A DNA stretch of 64,000 bases from Stratiolaelaps scimitus (GCA_019614645.1 JABWDB010000019.1:1906501-1970500); one strand, 5' to 3'. Shown: positions 11,067-23,018, counted from the stretch's first letter. The notes: generated by a model from the sequence alone, not told the origin. Program-made: numbers and translations.

Positions 11067-12615
11067 TCACCACTATGTCAGTCTGGTTATAATCTATTTT
11101 ATCTTTCGCCAAGGTCTTGACAATCGTCTCAAATAAGTATAAGTTCCTGCTCTTCTAAATCATGCTTGAATAGTGAGTCTGTTGGTTACGGGGCTGAGGC
11201 TTGGATAGTTCCTTGACTTCTGCAACAAAAATGGATGACCAGATTTTGTGGATTACTCCTTCATTATATTTGACTTTTATTTTTCTGTTGATACTCTGTA
11301 ACATGGTAGTAATGTAACCATCCTGCCGAGAAGCAAACGTAGCTAGCACGTATTGTGGCAATAAATTCAACTTCGAGTCGATACCGAAATGAGAATAATA
11401 CAGACATGAAATACCTCACTGTCTATAAAAGTACTTGTCTATGCACGTTGGTATTATGTTAGTCGGCAAGTGTGTTGTGGTTTGGATCCATACAACAAAA
11501 TGGATTGACGCGTCTTCGAGACCACAGTTGAAGGGGTACCGAAAACACCGAGGTCGGGCTCCTTTACAATTGTTGGTTTCACTTCCGTTGGCGATTGTGG
11601 GAACAATAACGTCGAATACTATAATAAAACCCGTCACATTGTGAGACCAATTTTACGGGCTGAGTACAGATTGATTTTTGCCACGTTGTATAATAAGTTG
11701 TATATTTAAACGTTCAGTTCACAAAAAAGATTTCTCATTGCAAAATGTATAGAAAAATATAAGGATTGCTCATAATGTAGCCACGAAATGGTGCCAAAGT
11801 CAGACTTCTTTTTGAATGAGGAGAACCAATTTATGGGCATGCCTCGCAACCGATAAGTCGAATTGCCCGACTATCATAATTATCAGGAAGATTGGTTACA
11901 TTACATTTCCTAATAAGTCTACTTAATTTTGGGATACATAATGAGCATGTGACGAAAGCATTTCCCGAATAGCTTAAGGAAAAACGCTTTGAGATCATGA
12001 AAACACGAGGGCCGATGCATAGCATAATAAAAGGAAGTGACGTCGATTGGGCCTTTGGTGAATGCGGAGATCACAATCTGACACTTAGCGACCGAGGAAA
12101 TTCAGATGAATCAAAAAGTCCCTTTAACTACAACTTGGTATCATGACGAAATGTACCCTTTTGCATCTAGAATGTCAAAAAATGGTACTGCGTTTCTGAT
12201 ATTGAGACAGAGTGTAGATGTGCTTCAAAAAGATATATTTTGTCTTTTAAAACAACGTTTAATCCCGAGATTATAGGTGACCCCTAAATGCTCAATACAT
12301 AAGGCAAAATTCGTTGAACCGCAGTATCCGCTTGTGCTAAGTAGTTGGGAAGAAAAGCCTATCAAATTTGTTGAACCATACATGAATGCAGTACCGTTTG
12401 CTCCATATAGAAAGAAGTCTGACGTTGGCCTATGGCTCTATTAGTTCTACTTAATTGTTTGGGTCGATTGCAGCGCATAGGTTGAAAGGGGTTTGTTTGA
12501 AGACATCCCGCCCGACATCCCGTTAGTATTCAAACATCCCGCCAAGAAGAAGCACTCAGGAAAGGGAAGCACCCATAAAGGATGCTCGTACAATAAACCA
12601 AAGTCAGGTATCACT

Positions 12616-12884
12616 CTCCTGGAAGCCACAGTAGTCGTAGGAGACTAAGGCACCCGGCTATAGAACACTAGCCGGAGCAGTACACACCTTCCCCAGAGAT
12701 CGAAGTAATGCCAAGCGTGCCGACTCTGGGGAGGAAATACACTCTCAGCAGAGGATGGTTTTAGCAGACAGAGGCGTTTTATCATCCACGTCAACCGTGC
12801 ACTGGATCGGCCCACTTTCATGAAGATTCGAATGTCCCTGGTGGTGTCCGTGCGTTTTGAGAAAATTTCCTCCTCTCAAAAAAA
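12616..12884 (+). mobile_element. Short R1-type LINE 3' fragment with poly-A
   Basis: About 269 bp corresponding to the 3'-UTR of the element at 23-28 kb, ending in GAAAATTTCCTCCTCTC and eight A residues. It is bracketed by AGGTATCACT (12606-12615) and AGTTACCACT (12885-12894), 8 of 10 bases matching, a likely decayed target-site duplication. The same fragment occupies the same place in the next unit, so the insertion predates the unit duplication. Confidence 0.8.
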
Positions 12885-12890
12885 AGTTAC

Positions 12891-12990
12891 CACTCAGTTC
12901 GAGCCCTGCCGTGTGACATATAAGAGAGCTTAAGCATTGTAACAATTGTAGCTGCTTCAATAAACCAATAACCCTTTACCTCTCTAATCG
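12891..12990 (+). repeat. SINE-like repeat interrupted by the LINE fragment (unit 1)
   Basis: The sequence CAGTTCGAGCCCTGCCGTGT contains a tRNA-B-box-like GTTCGAGCC. It is followed by ATATAAGAGAGCTTAAGCATT, CAATAAACCAATAA and a short CCTTTA tail. Matching copies lie at 18167, 28930 and, standing alone, at 39585. The family assignment (tRNA-derived SINE) is inference; the dispersed repetition is visible. Confidence 0.4.
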
Positions 12991-13055
12991 TCATTATCTA
13001 AGCAGAACCAATGCATGACATTACAAATATATGACTTAACAGTGTTGTTCGCGGT

Positions 13056-13397
13056 CTATGACAGCTTGATCATGCAACATGGGGAAGTTATATAAAGTCG
13101 GTAGAATGCATTTTTGTATACAGTGCGTCTACCGGATCTGCCCTGCAGAATCTGTCGCAACGCAAATGCTGAAATATACTGTTTGTAGTGTACCGACCGC
13201 TTGCTTTTTCTAACAGAGGGACCTGAAAGCTGATCAGAGAAACGAATGTTTCGATAAAGCGCCCTGTTCACAGCAACCCTACAGAACTTCTCCATAGTTT
13301 GTGTAACGCCCAAACATATGTGACACAGGACGAGGGAGTGATTGTTCTCCTCTGGATACGAACGAGAGAGGTTGAGTTTCATTTCATCCGGGCTCAT
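13056..13397 (-). other. 113-codon antisense open frame conserved in three units
   Basis: A 113-codon ATG-initiated frame is kept open with no length change in three units (here, 18338-18679 and 29101-29442), with scattered substitutions. No domain was recognised and the composition is not compelling. Units this similar would preserve a chance frame, so I list it as a candidate only. Parts of the region are related to the diverged flank sequence at 34740-34870, where the frame is not maintained. Confidence 0.2.
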
Positions 13398-14765
13398 CAG
13401 TCCATAAAGTTGGATACACGGTGTGTGAGCCGGATTGTAAAATCATTTGGATTTTAAAGAAAGAGAAGAAACATCTCTCAGAATCATTATTCATTATACT
13501 CAGCTGCGAGGAACATCGCTTGATTCCTTCCCATCCCTAAAGTAAGTATTTATAAATGATTATTATTATGAGAAGATAGAAAACAGATAACCTAATGATT
13601 TAGATGGACGTTTTTGTGCCTTCGACGGGTTCATGTGTTGGTAGTCCTTTCTACGACATCATTCGTAACATCGTGTCAGCAGTCCACCACAACTAGTTAT
13701 GTTCATAGACGGCAGTCATGACGCGGCAAGTGGCATGATTCTAATACATCTAGTGGTAGGCATCCTGAGTTGGCCAGTGATTGTTCTTAAGAATCACCCA
13801 ATAGCAAACGGCTCGATTATTTCCCAGGCATCATTTGGGGTAACCGAAGTGCCGCAATGACTTTTTGGCATGTTCTGTTAGCTTAGATGGCTTTCGAAAC
13901 GCTTTAGAACAATGTACGTGTGCTCCCAAGGTCTACATGCAGCGTTAGATCGTTGATTTTCGTTTCCGTGACACAAATTCCGTGGCAATTGCCGAGACGA
14001 GAGACGTTTGTTAGTGATTCAGAAATTAGAAGAGTTAATGGTCGACCTGTTCGGGATATGTCTGCTGTTGGGAGCAGCAAGAAAGATGCAGTTCAAACAA
14101 GGACGGGAAGCAAGTCATCAATGCTACAGGGTTCCTAACAGAGGAAACAAATGGTGCCGATGCACTGGCAAGTTATGCGTAGTATTACACAAATAAAACG
14201 TTTGTGAAAAGAATGATTTTCTATATTTACCCAAATCACGATAAAAATATTAGGGTAATCGGATAAATCTTGCGTGCGTTCAGTCAAGCCTTTTCTTAAA
14301 TATAGGAAATTCTTATCTGAGTTGGCCTTAATAACCATAGCCTTTGAACTGACCTTGTAACATCTAAGATCCTTCCGTATCATTTAGAGGCAACTCTACA
14401 TATATGATCTGCGAGTGACACGTATTCTTAAATCTATGATAGTTCGCTCAACCTTGAGCCGGACGCTCTAAAAATAATTGCAATATTAGGCCTTTAATTA
14501 TGGATATTCGGTAAATTGCATTTGTGCCTTACGTCTATTCTTGACAAAGCAATTATATCTTGTATCTGCTTAAATATTAACCCATACTATCAACACACTC
14601 TGAACTACCATGACAATGCCAGTTTCTCAGTTGACTCAATTGACGGCCTAATGCCATTACAACACTGGGCGGCCTAACAGCCCCGCATAATATGCTATTG
14701 TACGCAGAACTTATTTTTGTGTTTCGTTCGTTTCATTAGGAGACCCTGAAGGTCTGGCCGAAAGG

Positions 14766-16328
14766 ATGTCCTGGTGGATTATCGCTGCCGTCTTTCTTCT
14801 ATTGGACTATATACATTTCAAAGTTCGTTACACAACCAAGAACGGTCCACCGACCTGGTATGCACCGCCACTGATTGGGGCTCTGCCCCTGCTCTTATTT
14901 CCTCAACCACTTTTTCGGTGGTCCTACCGAAACATCCTAAGGATACTGCCCACCGTATGCCTCACTCGTATTGTCGGACCTTGGCTTCTAGTCCAAGGAG
15001 ATGCCATAGAAGAGATGCAAACGAATGACAAGTGTCAATCACGACCATCAGCTCCATATTTCGACTTCGTTGGTTCCTTTCTGGCGGACAAAAAACACTG
15101 GGTCTACTTTGATGGTGGACATCGAGAAGGCACATCGGACTATCGTGCCTATCGCAAGTTGTCGGTAGCAGCGATGTACGTATTGTCACGTCGTGAAATC
15201 GAGGCCAAAGTTGTAGACACCGCGAATCTACTTCTCGCCGAGACGAAGAAGCACCAAGGAGTTGATTGGGACATCCATCACGAATTAGTCGTGGCCAAAG
15301 TTCAGGAGATTCTCTATATGATGGTCGGCAAAACACTTGAGAAGAAAGATATCACACACTTCGTACCGGCTCTACAGAATGTTATCAACTATTCTCCATT
15401 TATGATGTTAGCTATGCAGCTCTTTCCACAGAAAGTGGTTCGTCGAATGTACGATTATGTGCCGAAAATATATAATACTGAACTGTTTTGCCGAGTCTTC
15501 AGCAACGTCGTTCGACGGTTGCAAGCCCAACGAAGGGTGCCACAAGATCGGACCGAGGCGAAAGACTACATGGATGCGGTGCTGCTTGTAAGGTCGAATA
15601 CTGATGCTTCTGAGTTCCTTAGCGAGACGGGGCCGTTCACACTGCTTGCTGGATCTCATACATCGGTTTCGACAATGTACATGTTATTTCAACTCCTAGC
15701 AGCATACCCGTACTATCAGCAAAAAATTGTCCAAGAAATTGATTCGATCATAGGAACAGAGACTCCTTCAATTGATCACTGTGAGAAAATGTACTTTACA
15801 AAGGCATTTATAACTGAACGTTTCCGAATGGCTCCCCCAGCCGCCTTCCTCTTCCGGAAGACGACGGCTCCAATGACGCTCGCAGGCTATGACATCCCTC
15901 CTGGAACCGACATGGCTGGTTTTTTACATTCAGCGAATAGGAACCCTCAGCATCTCGACGACCCCAACGTATTCCGCCCGGAACGGCACCTTAACGACGA
16001 TGGTCAATTTGTCAAAATATCTGGATATGTGGATGTATTCTCTAAGGGCCGCCGAGGCTGCCCCGGCAAAGACCTGGCGACCATTAGCACTTTTATATAT
16101 CTCGTAAGTTTTCTGCAGCATTTTGAGCTGCAGCCAGCGCAGGGCCAATTAATAGAGATTCACGAGTTTAACGGCTCGATAGCGCAGGAAGTTCCTTCAC
16201 GGAAGCTTCGCTTTATACCACGGCCAAACGCACCGCCCATTCGAAGTGTACAGTTACGGAGAGGACTATTTCAACTCATTATGAAGTGCATTGAAGAGGA
16301 AGAGAATCGTCAGGAGAAGTGCCACTAA
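14766..16328 (+). CDS. Cytochrome P450, CYP2-clan-like (array copy 3, intact)
   Basis: This intact 520-residue P450 is in a single coding exon. Residues 1-20 form a hydrophobic anchor, followed by the KNGPPTWYAPP hinge. Catalytic landmarks are an I-helix A295-G-S-H-T-S, a K-helix E351-R-F-R354, P405-E-R, and the heme loop F425-S-K-G-R-R-G-C432-P-G with Cys432 as thiolate ligand. The segment DDGQFVK between PER and the heme loop is typical of the CYP2 clan. The C-helix tryptophan is tyrosine (YRAYR). The start follows a conserved leader ending CTGGCCGAAAGG shared by the array. The expected role is ER-bound oxidation of small lipophilic molecules (detoxification or hormone metabolism), but the substrate is unknown. 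It is nearly identical to the gene at 30824. Confidence 0.95.
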   Translation: MSWWIIAAVFLLLDYIHFKVRYTTKNGPPTWYAPPLIGALPLLLFPQPLFRWSYRNILRILPTVCLTRIVGPWLLVQGDAIEEMQTNDKCQSRPSAPYFDFVGSFLADKKHWVYFDGGHREGTSDYRAYRKLSVAAMYVLSRREIEAKVVDTANLLLAETKKHQGVDWDIHHELVVAKVQEILYMMVGKTLEKKDITHFVPALQNVINYSPFMMLAMQLFPQKVVRRMYDYVPKIYNTELFCRVFSNVVRRLQAQRRVPQDRTEAKDYMDAVLLVRSNTDASEFLSETGPFTLLAGSHTSVSTMYMLFQLLAAYPYYQQKIVQEIDSIIGTETPSIDHCEKMYFTKAFITERFRMAPPAAFLFRKTTAPMTLAGYDIPPGTDMAGFLHSANRNPQHLDDPNVFRPERHLNDDGQFVKISGYVDVFSKGRRGCPGKDLATISTFIYLVSFLQHFELQPAQGQLIEIHEFNGSIAQEVPSRKLRFIPRPNAPPIRSVQLRRGLFQLIMKCIEEEENRQEKCH

Positions 16329-17890
16329 GCACCACTATGTCAGTCTGGTTATAATCTATTTTATCTTTCGCCAAGGTCTTGACAATCGTCTCAAATAAGT
16401 ATGAGTGCCTGCTCTTCTATATCATGCTTGAATAGTGAGTCCGTTGGTTACGGGGCAGAGGCTTGGATAGTTTTTTGACTTCTGCAACAAAAATGGATGA
16501 CCAGATTTTGTGGATTACTCCTTCATTATATTTGACCTTTATTTTTCTGTTGATACTCTGTAACATGGTAGTAATGTAACCATCCTGCCGAGAAGCAGAC
16601 GTAGCTAGCACGTATTGTGGCAATAAATTCAACTTCGAGTCGATACCGAAATGAGAATAATACAGACATAAAATACCTCACTGTCTATAAAAGTACTTGT
16701 CTATGCACGTTGGTATTATGTTAGTCGGCAAGTGCGTTGTGGTTTGGATCCATACAACAAAATGGATTGACGTGTCTTCGAGACCACAGTTGAAGGGGTA
16801 CCAAAAACACCGAGGTCGGGCTCCTTTACAATTGTTGGTTTCACTTCCGTTGGCCATTGTGGGAACAATAACGTCGAATTCTATAATAAAACCCGTCACA
16901 TTGTGAGACCAATTTTAAGGGCTGAGTACAGATTTATTTTTGCCACGTTGTATAATATGTTGTATATTGAAACGTTCAGTTCACAAAAAAGATTTCTCAT
17001 TGCAAAATGTATAGAAAAATATAAGAATTCCTAATAATGTAGCCACGAAATGGTGCGAAAGTCAGACTTCTTTTTGAATGAGGAGAACGAATTGATGGGC
17101 ATGCCTCGCAACCGATAAGTCGAATTGCCCGACTATCATAATTATCAGGAATATTGGTTACATTACATTTCCTAATAAGTCTACTTAATTTTGGGATACA
17201 TAATGAGCATGTGACGAAAGCATTTCCCGAATAGCTTAAGGAAAGACGCTTTGAGATCATGAAAACACGAGGGCCGATGCATAGCATAATAAAAGGAAGT
17301 GACGTCGATTGGGCCTTTGGTGAATGCGGAGATCACAATCTGACACTTAGCGACCGAGGAAATTCAGATGAATCAAAAAGTCCCTTTAACTACAACTTGG
17401 TATCATGACGAAATTGCATCCAGAATGTCAAAAAATTGTACTGCGTTTCGGATATTGAGAAAGAGTGTAAATGTGCTCCAAAAAGATATATTTTGTCTTT
17501 TAAAACAACGTTTAAGACCGACACGATGATTGTCGTAAATCTCGCGATTATAGGTAAGCCCTAAATGCTCAATACATCAGACAAAATTCGTTGAACCGCG
17601 GTAGCCGCTTGTGCTAAGTAGTTGGGAAGCCTATCAAATTTGTTGAACCATACAAGAATGAAGTACCGTTTGCTTCATTCAGAAAGAAGTCTGACGTTAT
17701 TGGTCTATGGCTTAATTAGTTCTACTTAATTGTCTAGGTTGATTGAAGCGCATATGTTGAAAGGGGTTTGTTTGGAGACATCCCGTCCGACATCCCGTTA
17801 GTATTCAAACATCCCGCCAAGAAGAAGCATTCAGGAAAGGGAAACACCCATAAAGGATGCTCGTACAATAAACCAAAGTCAGGTATCACT

Positions 17891-18160
17891 CTCCTGGAAG
17901 CCACAGTAGTCGTAGGAGACTAAGGCACCCGGCTATAGAACACTAGCCGGAGCAGTACACACCTTCCCCAGAGATCGAAGTAATGCCAAGCGTGCCGACT
18001 CTGGGGAGGAAATACACTCTCAGCAGAGGATGCTTTTAGCAAGCAGAGGCGTTTTATCATCCACGCCAACCCTGCACTGGATCGGCCCACTTTCATGGAG
18101 ATTCGAATGTCCCTGGTGGTGTCCTTGCGTTTTGAGAAAATTTCCTCCTCTCAAAAAAAA
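17891..18160 (+). mobile_element. Short R1-type LINE 3' fragment with poly-A (unit 2)
   Basis: The duplicated counterpart of the fragment at 12616. It is flanked by AGGTATCACT (17881-17890) and AGTTACCACT (18161-18170). The body matches the 3'-UTR of the 23-28 kb element and ends in an A run. Confidence 0.8.
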
Positions 18161-18166
18161 AGTTAC

Positions 18167-18265
18167 CACTCAGTTCGAGCTCCGCCGTGTGACATATAAG
18201 AGAGCTTAAGCATTGTAACAATTGCAGCTCCTTCAATAAACCAATAAACCTTTACCTTTACCTCT
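18167..18265 (+). repeat. SINE-like repeat (unit 2)
   Basis: The counterpart of the 12891 repeat: a GTTCGAGCTCCGC core, ATATAAGAGAGCTTAAGC, AATAAACCAATAAA and a (CCTTTA) tail. Confidence 0.4.
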
Positions 18266-19818
18266 CTAATCGTCATTATCTAAGCAGAACCAATGCATGA
18301 TATTACAAATATATGACTTAACAGTGTTGTTCGCGGTCTATGACAGCTTGATCATGCAACATGGGGAAGTTATATAAAGTCGGTAGAATACATTTTTGTA
18401 TAGAGTGCGTCTACCGGATCTGCCCTGCAGAATCTGTCGCAACGCAAATGCTAAAATATACTGTTTGTAGTGTACCGACCGCTTGCTTTTTCTAACAGAG
18501 GGACCTGAAAGCTGATCAGAGAAACGAGTGTTTCGATAAAGCGCCCTGTTCACAGCAACCCTACAGAACCTCTCCATAGGTTGTGTCTCGCCCAAACATG
18601 TGTTACACAGGACGAGGGAGTGATTGTTCTCCTCTGGATAGAAACGAGAGAGGTTGAGTCTCATTTCATGCGGGATCATCGGTCCATAAAGTTGGATACA
18701 CGGTGTGTGAGCCGGATTGTAAAATCAGAAGAAACATCTCTCAGAATCATTATTCATTATACTCAGCTGCGAGGAACATCGCTTGATTCCTTCCCATCCC
18801 TAAAGTAAGTATTTATAAATGATTATTATTATGAGAAGATAGAAAACAGATAACCTAATGATTTAGATGGACGTTTTTGTGGCTTCGACGGGTTCATGTG
18901 TTGGTAGTCCTTTCTACGACATCATTCGTAACATCGTGTCAGCAGTCCACCACAACTAATTGTGTTGGAGTAATCGAAGTGCCTCAATGACTTTTTGGCA
19001 TGTTCTGTTAGCTTAGATGGCTTTCGAAACGTTTTAGAATAATGTACGTGTGCTCCCAATGGCTACGTGCAGCGTCAGATCGTTGATTTTCGTTTCCGTG
19101 ACACAAATTCAACATCTGACGTGGCAATTGCCGAGACGAGAGACGTTTGTTAGTGATTCAGAAATTCGAAGAGTTAATGGTCGACCTGTTCGGGATATGT
19201 CTGCTGTTGGGAGCAGCAAGAAAGATGCAGTTCAAACAAGGACGGGAAGCAAGTCATCAATGCTACAGGGTTCCTAACAGAGGAAACAAATGGTGCCGAT
19301 GCACTGGCAAGTTATGCGTAGTATTACACAAATAAAATGTTTGTGAAAAGAATGATTTTCTATATTTACCCAGATCACGATAAAAATATTAGGGTAATCG
19401 GATAAATCTTGCCTGCGTTCAGTCAAGCCTTTTCTTAAATATAGGAAATTCTATCTGAGTTGACCTTAATAAGTATAACCTTTGAACTGACCTTGTTCGC
19501 TCAATCTTGAGTTGGACGCCCTAAAACGAATTGCAATATTAGGCCTTTAATTATTGATATCCGGTAAATTGCATTTGTGCCTTACGTCTATTCTTGACAA
19601 AGCAATTATATCTTGTATCTACTTAAATATTAACCCATACTATCAACACACTCTGAACTGCCATGACAATGCCAGTTTCTCAGTTGACTCAATTGACGGC
19701 TTAATGCCATTACAACACTGGGCGGCCTAACAGCCCCGCATAATATGCTATTGTACGCAGAACTTATTTTTGTGTTTCGTTCGTTTCATTAGAAGACCCC
19801 GAAGGTCTGGCCGAAAGG

Positions 19819-21376
19819 ATGTCCTGGTGGATTATCGCTGCCGTCTTTCTTCTATTGGACTATATACATTTCAAAGTTCGTTACACAACCAAGAACGGTC
19901 CACCGACCTGGTATGCACCGCCACTGATTGGGATACTGCCCGTGCTCTTATTTCCTCAACCACTTTTTCGGTGGTGCAACCGAAACGTCCTAAGGATACT
20001 GCCCACCGTATGCCTCACTCGTATTGTCGGACCTTGGCTTCTAGTACAAGGAGATGCCATAGAAGAGATGCAAACGAATGACAACTGTCAATCCCGACCA
20101 TCAATTCCATATTACGACTTCGTTGGTTCCTGTCTGGCGGACAAAAAACACTGGGTCTACTTTGATGGTGGACATCGAGAACGAACATCAGATTATCGTG
20201 CCTATCGCAAGTTGTCGGTAGCAGCTATGTACGTATTGTCACGTCGTGAAATCGAGGCCAAAGTTGTAGACACCGCGAATCTACTTCTCGCCGAGACGAA
20301 GAAGCACCAAGGAGTTGATTGGGACATCCGTCAAGAATTAGTAGTGGCCAAAGTTCAGGAGATGCTCTATATGATGGTCGGCAAAACACTTGAGAAGAAA
20401 GAAATCGCACCCTTCGCATCGGCTATACAGGATATTGTCGACCATACTCCATTTTTGATGTTAGTTATGCAGATCTTGCCACAGAAAGTGGTTCGTCGAA
20501 TATTCGATTATGCGCCGAACAGTTATAATGTTAAACTGTTTTGCCGAGTGTTCAGCAACGTCATTCGAAGGTTGCAAGGCCAACGAAGGGTGCCATCGGA
20601 TCGAGGCAAAAGACTTCATTGATGCGGTGATGCTTGTAAAGTCGAATACTGACGCTCATGAGTTCCTTACCGAGACGGGGCTATTCATACTGGTTGCTGG
20701 ATCTCATACATCGGTTTCGACAATGAGCATGTTGTTTCAACTTCTAGCAGCATACCCGCACTATCAGCAAAAAATTGTCCAAGAAATTGATTCGATCATA
20801 GGAACAGAGACTCCGTCAATTGATCACTATGAGAAAATGCACTTTACAAAGGCATTTATAACCGAACGTTTCCGAATGGCTCCCCCAGCCGCCTTCATCT
20901 TCCGGAAGACGACGGCTCCAATGACGCTCGCAGGCTATGACATCCCTCCTGGAACCGACATGGCTGGTTTTTTACATTCAGCGAATAGGAACCCTCAGCA
21001 TCTCGACGACCCCAACGTATTCCGCCCGGAACGGCACCTTAACGACGATGGTCAATTTGTCAAAATATCTGGATATGTGGATGTATTCTCTAAGGGCCGC
21101 CGAGGCTGCCCCGGCAAAGACCTGGCGACCATTAGCACTTTTATATATCTCGTAAGTTTTCTGCAGCATTTTGAGGTGCAGCCAGCGCAGGGCCAATTAG
21201 TAGAGATTCACGAGTTTAACGGCTCGATAGCGCAGGAAGTTCCTTCACGGAAGCTTCGCTTTATACCACGGCCAAATGCACCGCCCATTCGAAGTGTACC
21301 GTTACGAAGAGGACTATTTCAACTAATTATGAAGTGCATTGAAGAGGAAGAGAATCGTCAGGAAAAGTGCCACTAA
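19819..21376 (+). pseudogene. Cytochrome P450, frameshifted (array copy 4)
   Basis: The reading frame is full length apart from one lesson: at about 20597-20605, CACAAGATCGGACCGAGG of the intact copies reads CATCGGATCGAGG here, a net loss of five bases. The first frame (19819-20622) terminates shortly after; the rest continues in another frame to 21376 with I-helix AGSHTS, ExxR, PER and FSKGRRGCPG all present. The N-terminal anchor and leader are identical in style to the intact genes. A single lesion in an otherwise clean gene means either very recent inactivation or a sequencing or assembly error. Residues about 195-300 are unusually diverged from the other array copies, while both ends are nearly identical to them. 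Confidence 0.85.
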
Positions 21377-21506
21377 TCACCACTATGTCAGCCTGGTATT
21401 AATCTACAAAACAAAGAGTATGACAGACCAGCCCCTAGGTCAGTGCGTGTGCCCTGATCTTTGTAGCCATTAGAACCAGGCTGACATAGTGGTGATTAGT
21501 GGCACT
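21366..21506. repeat. Perfect 32-bp inverted repeat at a deletion junction
   Basis: Bases 21366-21397 (last codons and stop of the P450 plus following bases) are repeated exactly in reverse complement at 21475-21506, with a 77-base spacer. In the sister unit the equivalent position (about 32487-32811) instead holds 325 bp of Ty1/copia-like sequence. The inverted copy therefore replaces a deletion and was templated by the nearby gene end. Confidence 0.9.
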
Positions 21507-21592
21507 AGCTACAACCATTTGGTTCATCATGCTACATCTACAACCATGATCCAACAAGGGAGAAATGGGCCACGTTTCCTTCTCTGCAGGAT
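21507..21592 (+). mobile_element. Residual Ty1/copia fragment after the deletion
   Basis: This matches 32812-32890 almost exactly and encodes the QPFGSSCYIYNHDPTREKWA segment that follows the integrase core in the less deleted copy. The integrase core itself has been removed here. Confidence 0.65.
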
Positions 21593-23008
21593 AGTTCCTT
21601 GACTTCTGCAACAAAAATGGATGACCAGATTTTGTGGCTTACTCCTTCATTATATTTGACCTTTATTTTTCTGTTGATACTCTGTAACATGGTAGTAATG
21701 AAACCATCCTGCCGAGAAGCAAGCACGTATTGTGGCAATAAATTCAGCTTCGAGTCGATACCGAAATGAGAATAATACAGACATGAAATACCTCACTGTC
21801 TATAAAAGTACTTGTCTATGCACGTTGGTATTATGTTAGTCGGCAAGTGCGTTGTGGTTTGGATCCATACAACATATGGATTGACGCGTCTTCGAGACCA
21901 CAGTTGAAGAGGTACCGAAAACACCAAGGTCGGGCTCCTTTACAATTGTTGGTTTCACTTCCGTTGGCCATTGTGGGAACAATAACGTCGAATACTATAA
22001 TAAAACCCGTCACATTGTGAGACCAATTTTACGGGCTGAGTACAGATTGATTTTTGCCACGTTGTATAATATGTTGTATATTTAAACGTTAAGTTCACAA
22101 AAAAGATTTCTCATTGCAAAATGTATAGAAAAATATAAGAATTGCTAATAATGTAGCCACGAAATGGTGCGAAACTCAGACTTCTTTTTGAATGAGGAGA
22201 ACGAATTGATGGGCATGCCTCGCAACCGAAAAGTCGAATTGCCCGACTATCATAATTATCAGGAATATTGGTTACATTACATTTCCTAATAAGTCTACTT
22301 AATTTTGGGATACATAATGAGCATGTGACGAAAGCATTTCCCATATAGCTTAAGGGAAAACGCTTTGAGATCATGAAAACACGAGGACCGATGCATAGCA
22401 TAATAAAAGGAAGTGACGTCGATTGGGCCTTTGGTGAATGCGGAGATCACGATCTGGCACTTAGCGACCGAGAAAATTCAGATGAATCAAAATGTCCCTT
22501 TAACTACAACTTGGTATCATGAGGAAATGTACCCTATTGCATCCAGAATGTCACAAAATTGTACTGCATTTCTGATATTGAGACAGAGTGTAGATGTACT
22601 TCAAAAAGATATATTTTGCCTTTTAAAACAACGTTTAAGAACGACACGATGATTGTCGTAAATCCCGAGATTATAGGTGACCCCTAAATTCTCAATACAT
22701 AAGGCAAAATTCGTTGAACCGCAGTATCCGCTTGTGCTAAGTAGTTGGGAAAAAAAGCCTATCAAATTTGTTGAACCATACAAGAATGCAGTACCGTTTG
22801 CTTTATATAGAAAGAAGTCTGACGTTATTGGCCTATGGCTCTATTAGTTCTACTTAATTGTCTGGGTCGATTGCAGCGCATAGGTTGAAAGGGGTTTGTT
22901 TGGAGACATCCCGTCCGACATCCCGTTAGTATTCAAACATCCCGCCAAGAAGAAGCATTCAGGAAAGGGAAACACCCATAAAGGATGCTCGTACAATAAA
23001 CCAAAGTC

Positions 23009-23018
23009 AGGTATCACT
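23009..23018 (+). repeat. Left target-site duplication of the LINE
   Basis: AGGTATCACT lies immediately before the LINE. It pairs with AGGTATCATT after the poly-A tail at 28196-28205, 9 of 10 bases identical. The same ten bases border the older fragments in units 1 and 2. Confidence 0.85.

Larger units (their letters stand above)
9777..14765 (+). repeat. P450 segmental duplication unit 1
   Basis: The first of four tandem units consists of a P450 gene, a 3' flank, a block interrupted by a short LINE fragment, a SINE-like segment and an upstream flank leading to the next gene. It is collinear with 14766-19818, with 19819-30823 (enlarged by a LINE), and with 30824-33353 (partial). Long stretches are nearly base-for-base identical. 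No unit contains another recognisable gene. Confidence 0.9.
14766..19818 (+). repeat. P450 segmental duplication unit 2
   Basis: This 5053-bp unit is the best representative of the array: intact gene, 3' flank (16329-16930), a repeat block with a LINE 3' fragment (17891-18160), the SINE-like segment and the upstream flank of the next gene. Compared with units 1 and 3 it lacks about 200 bp around 18950, where CACAACTAATTGTGTT runs directly into GGAGTAATCGAAGTGCC. Confidence 0.9.
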
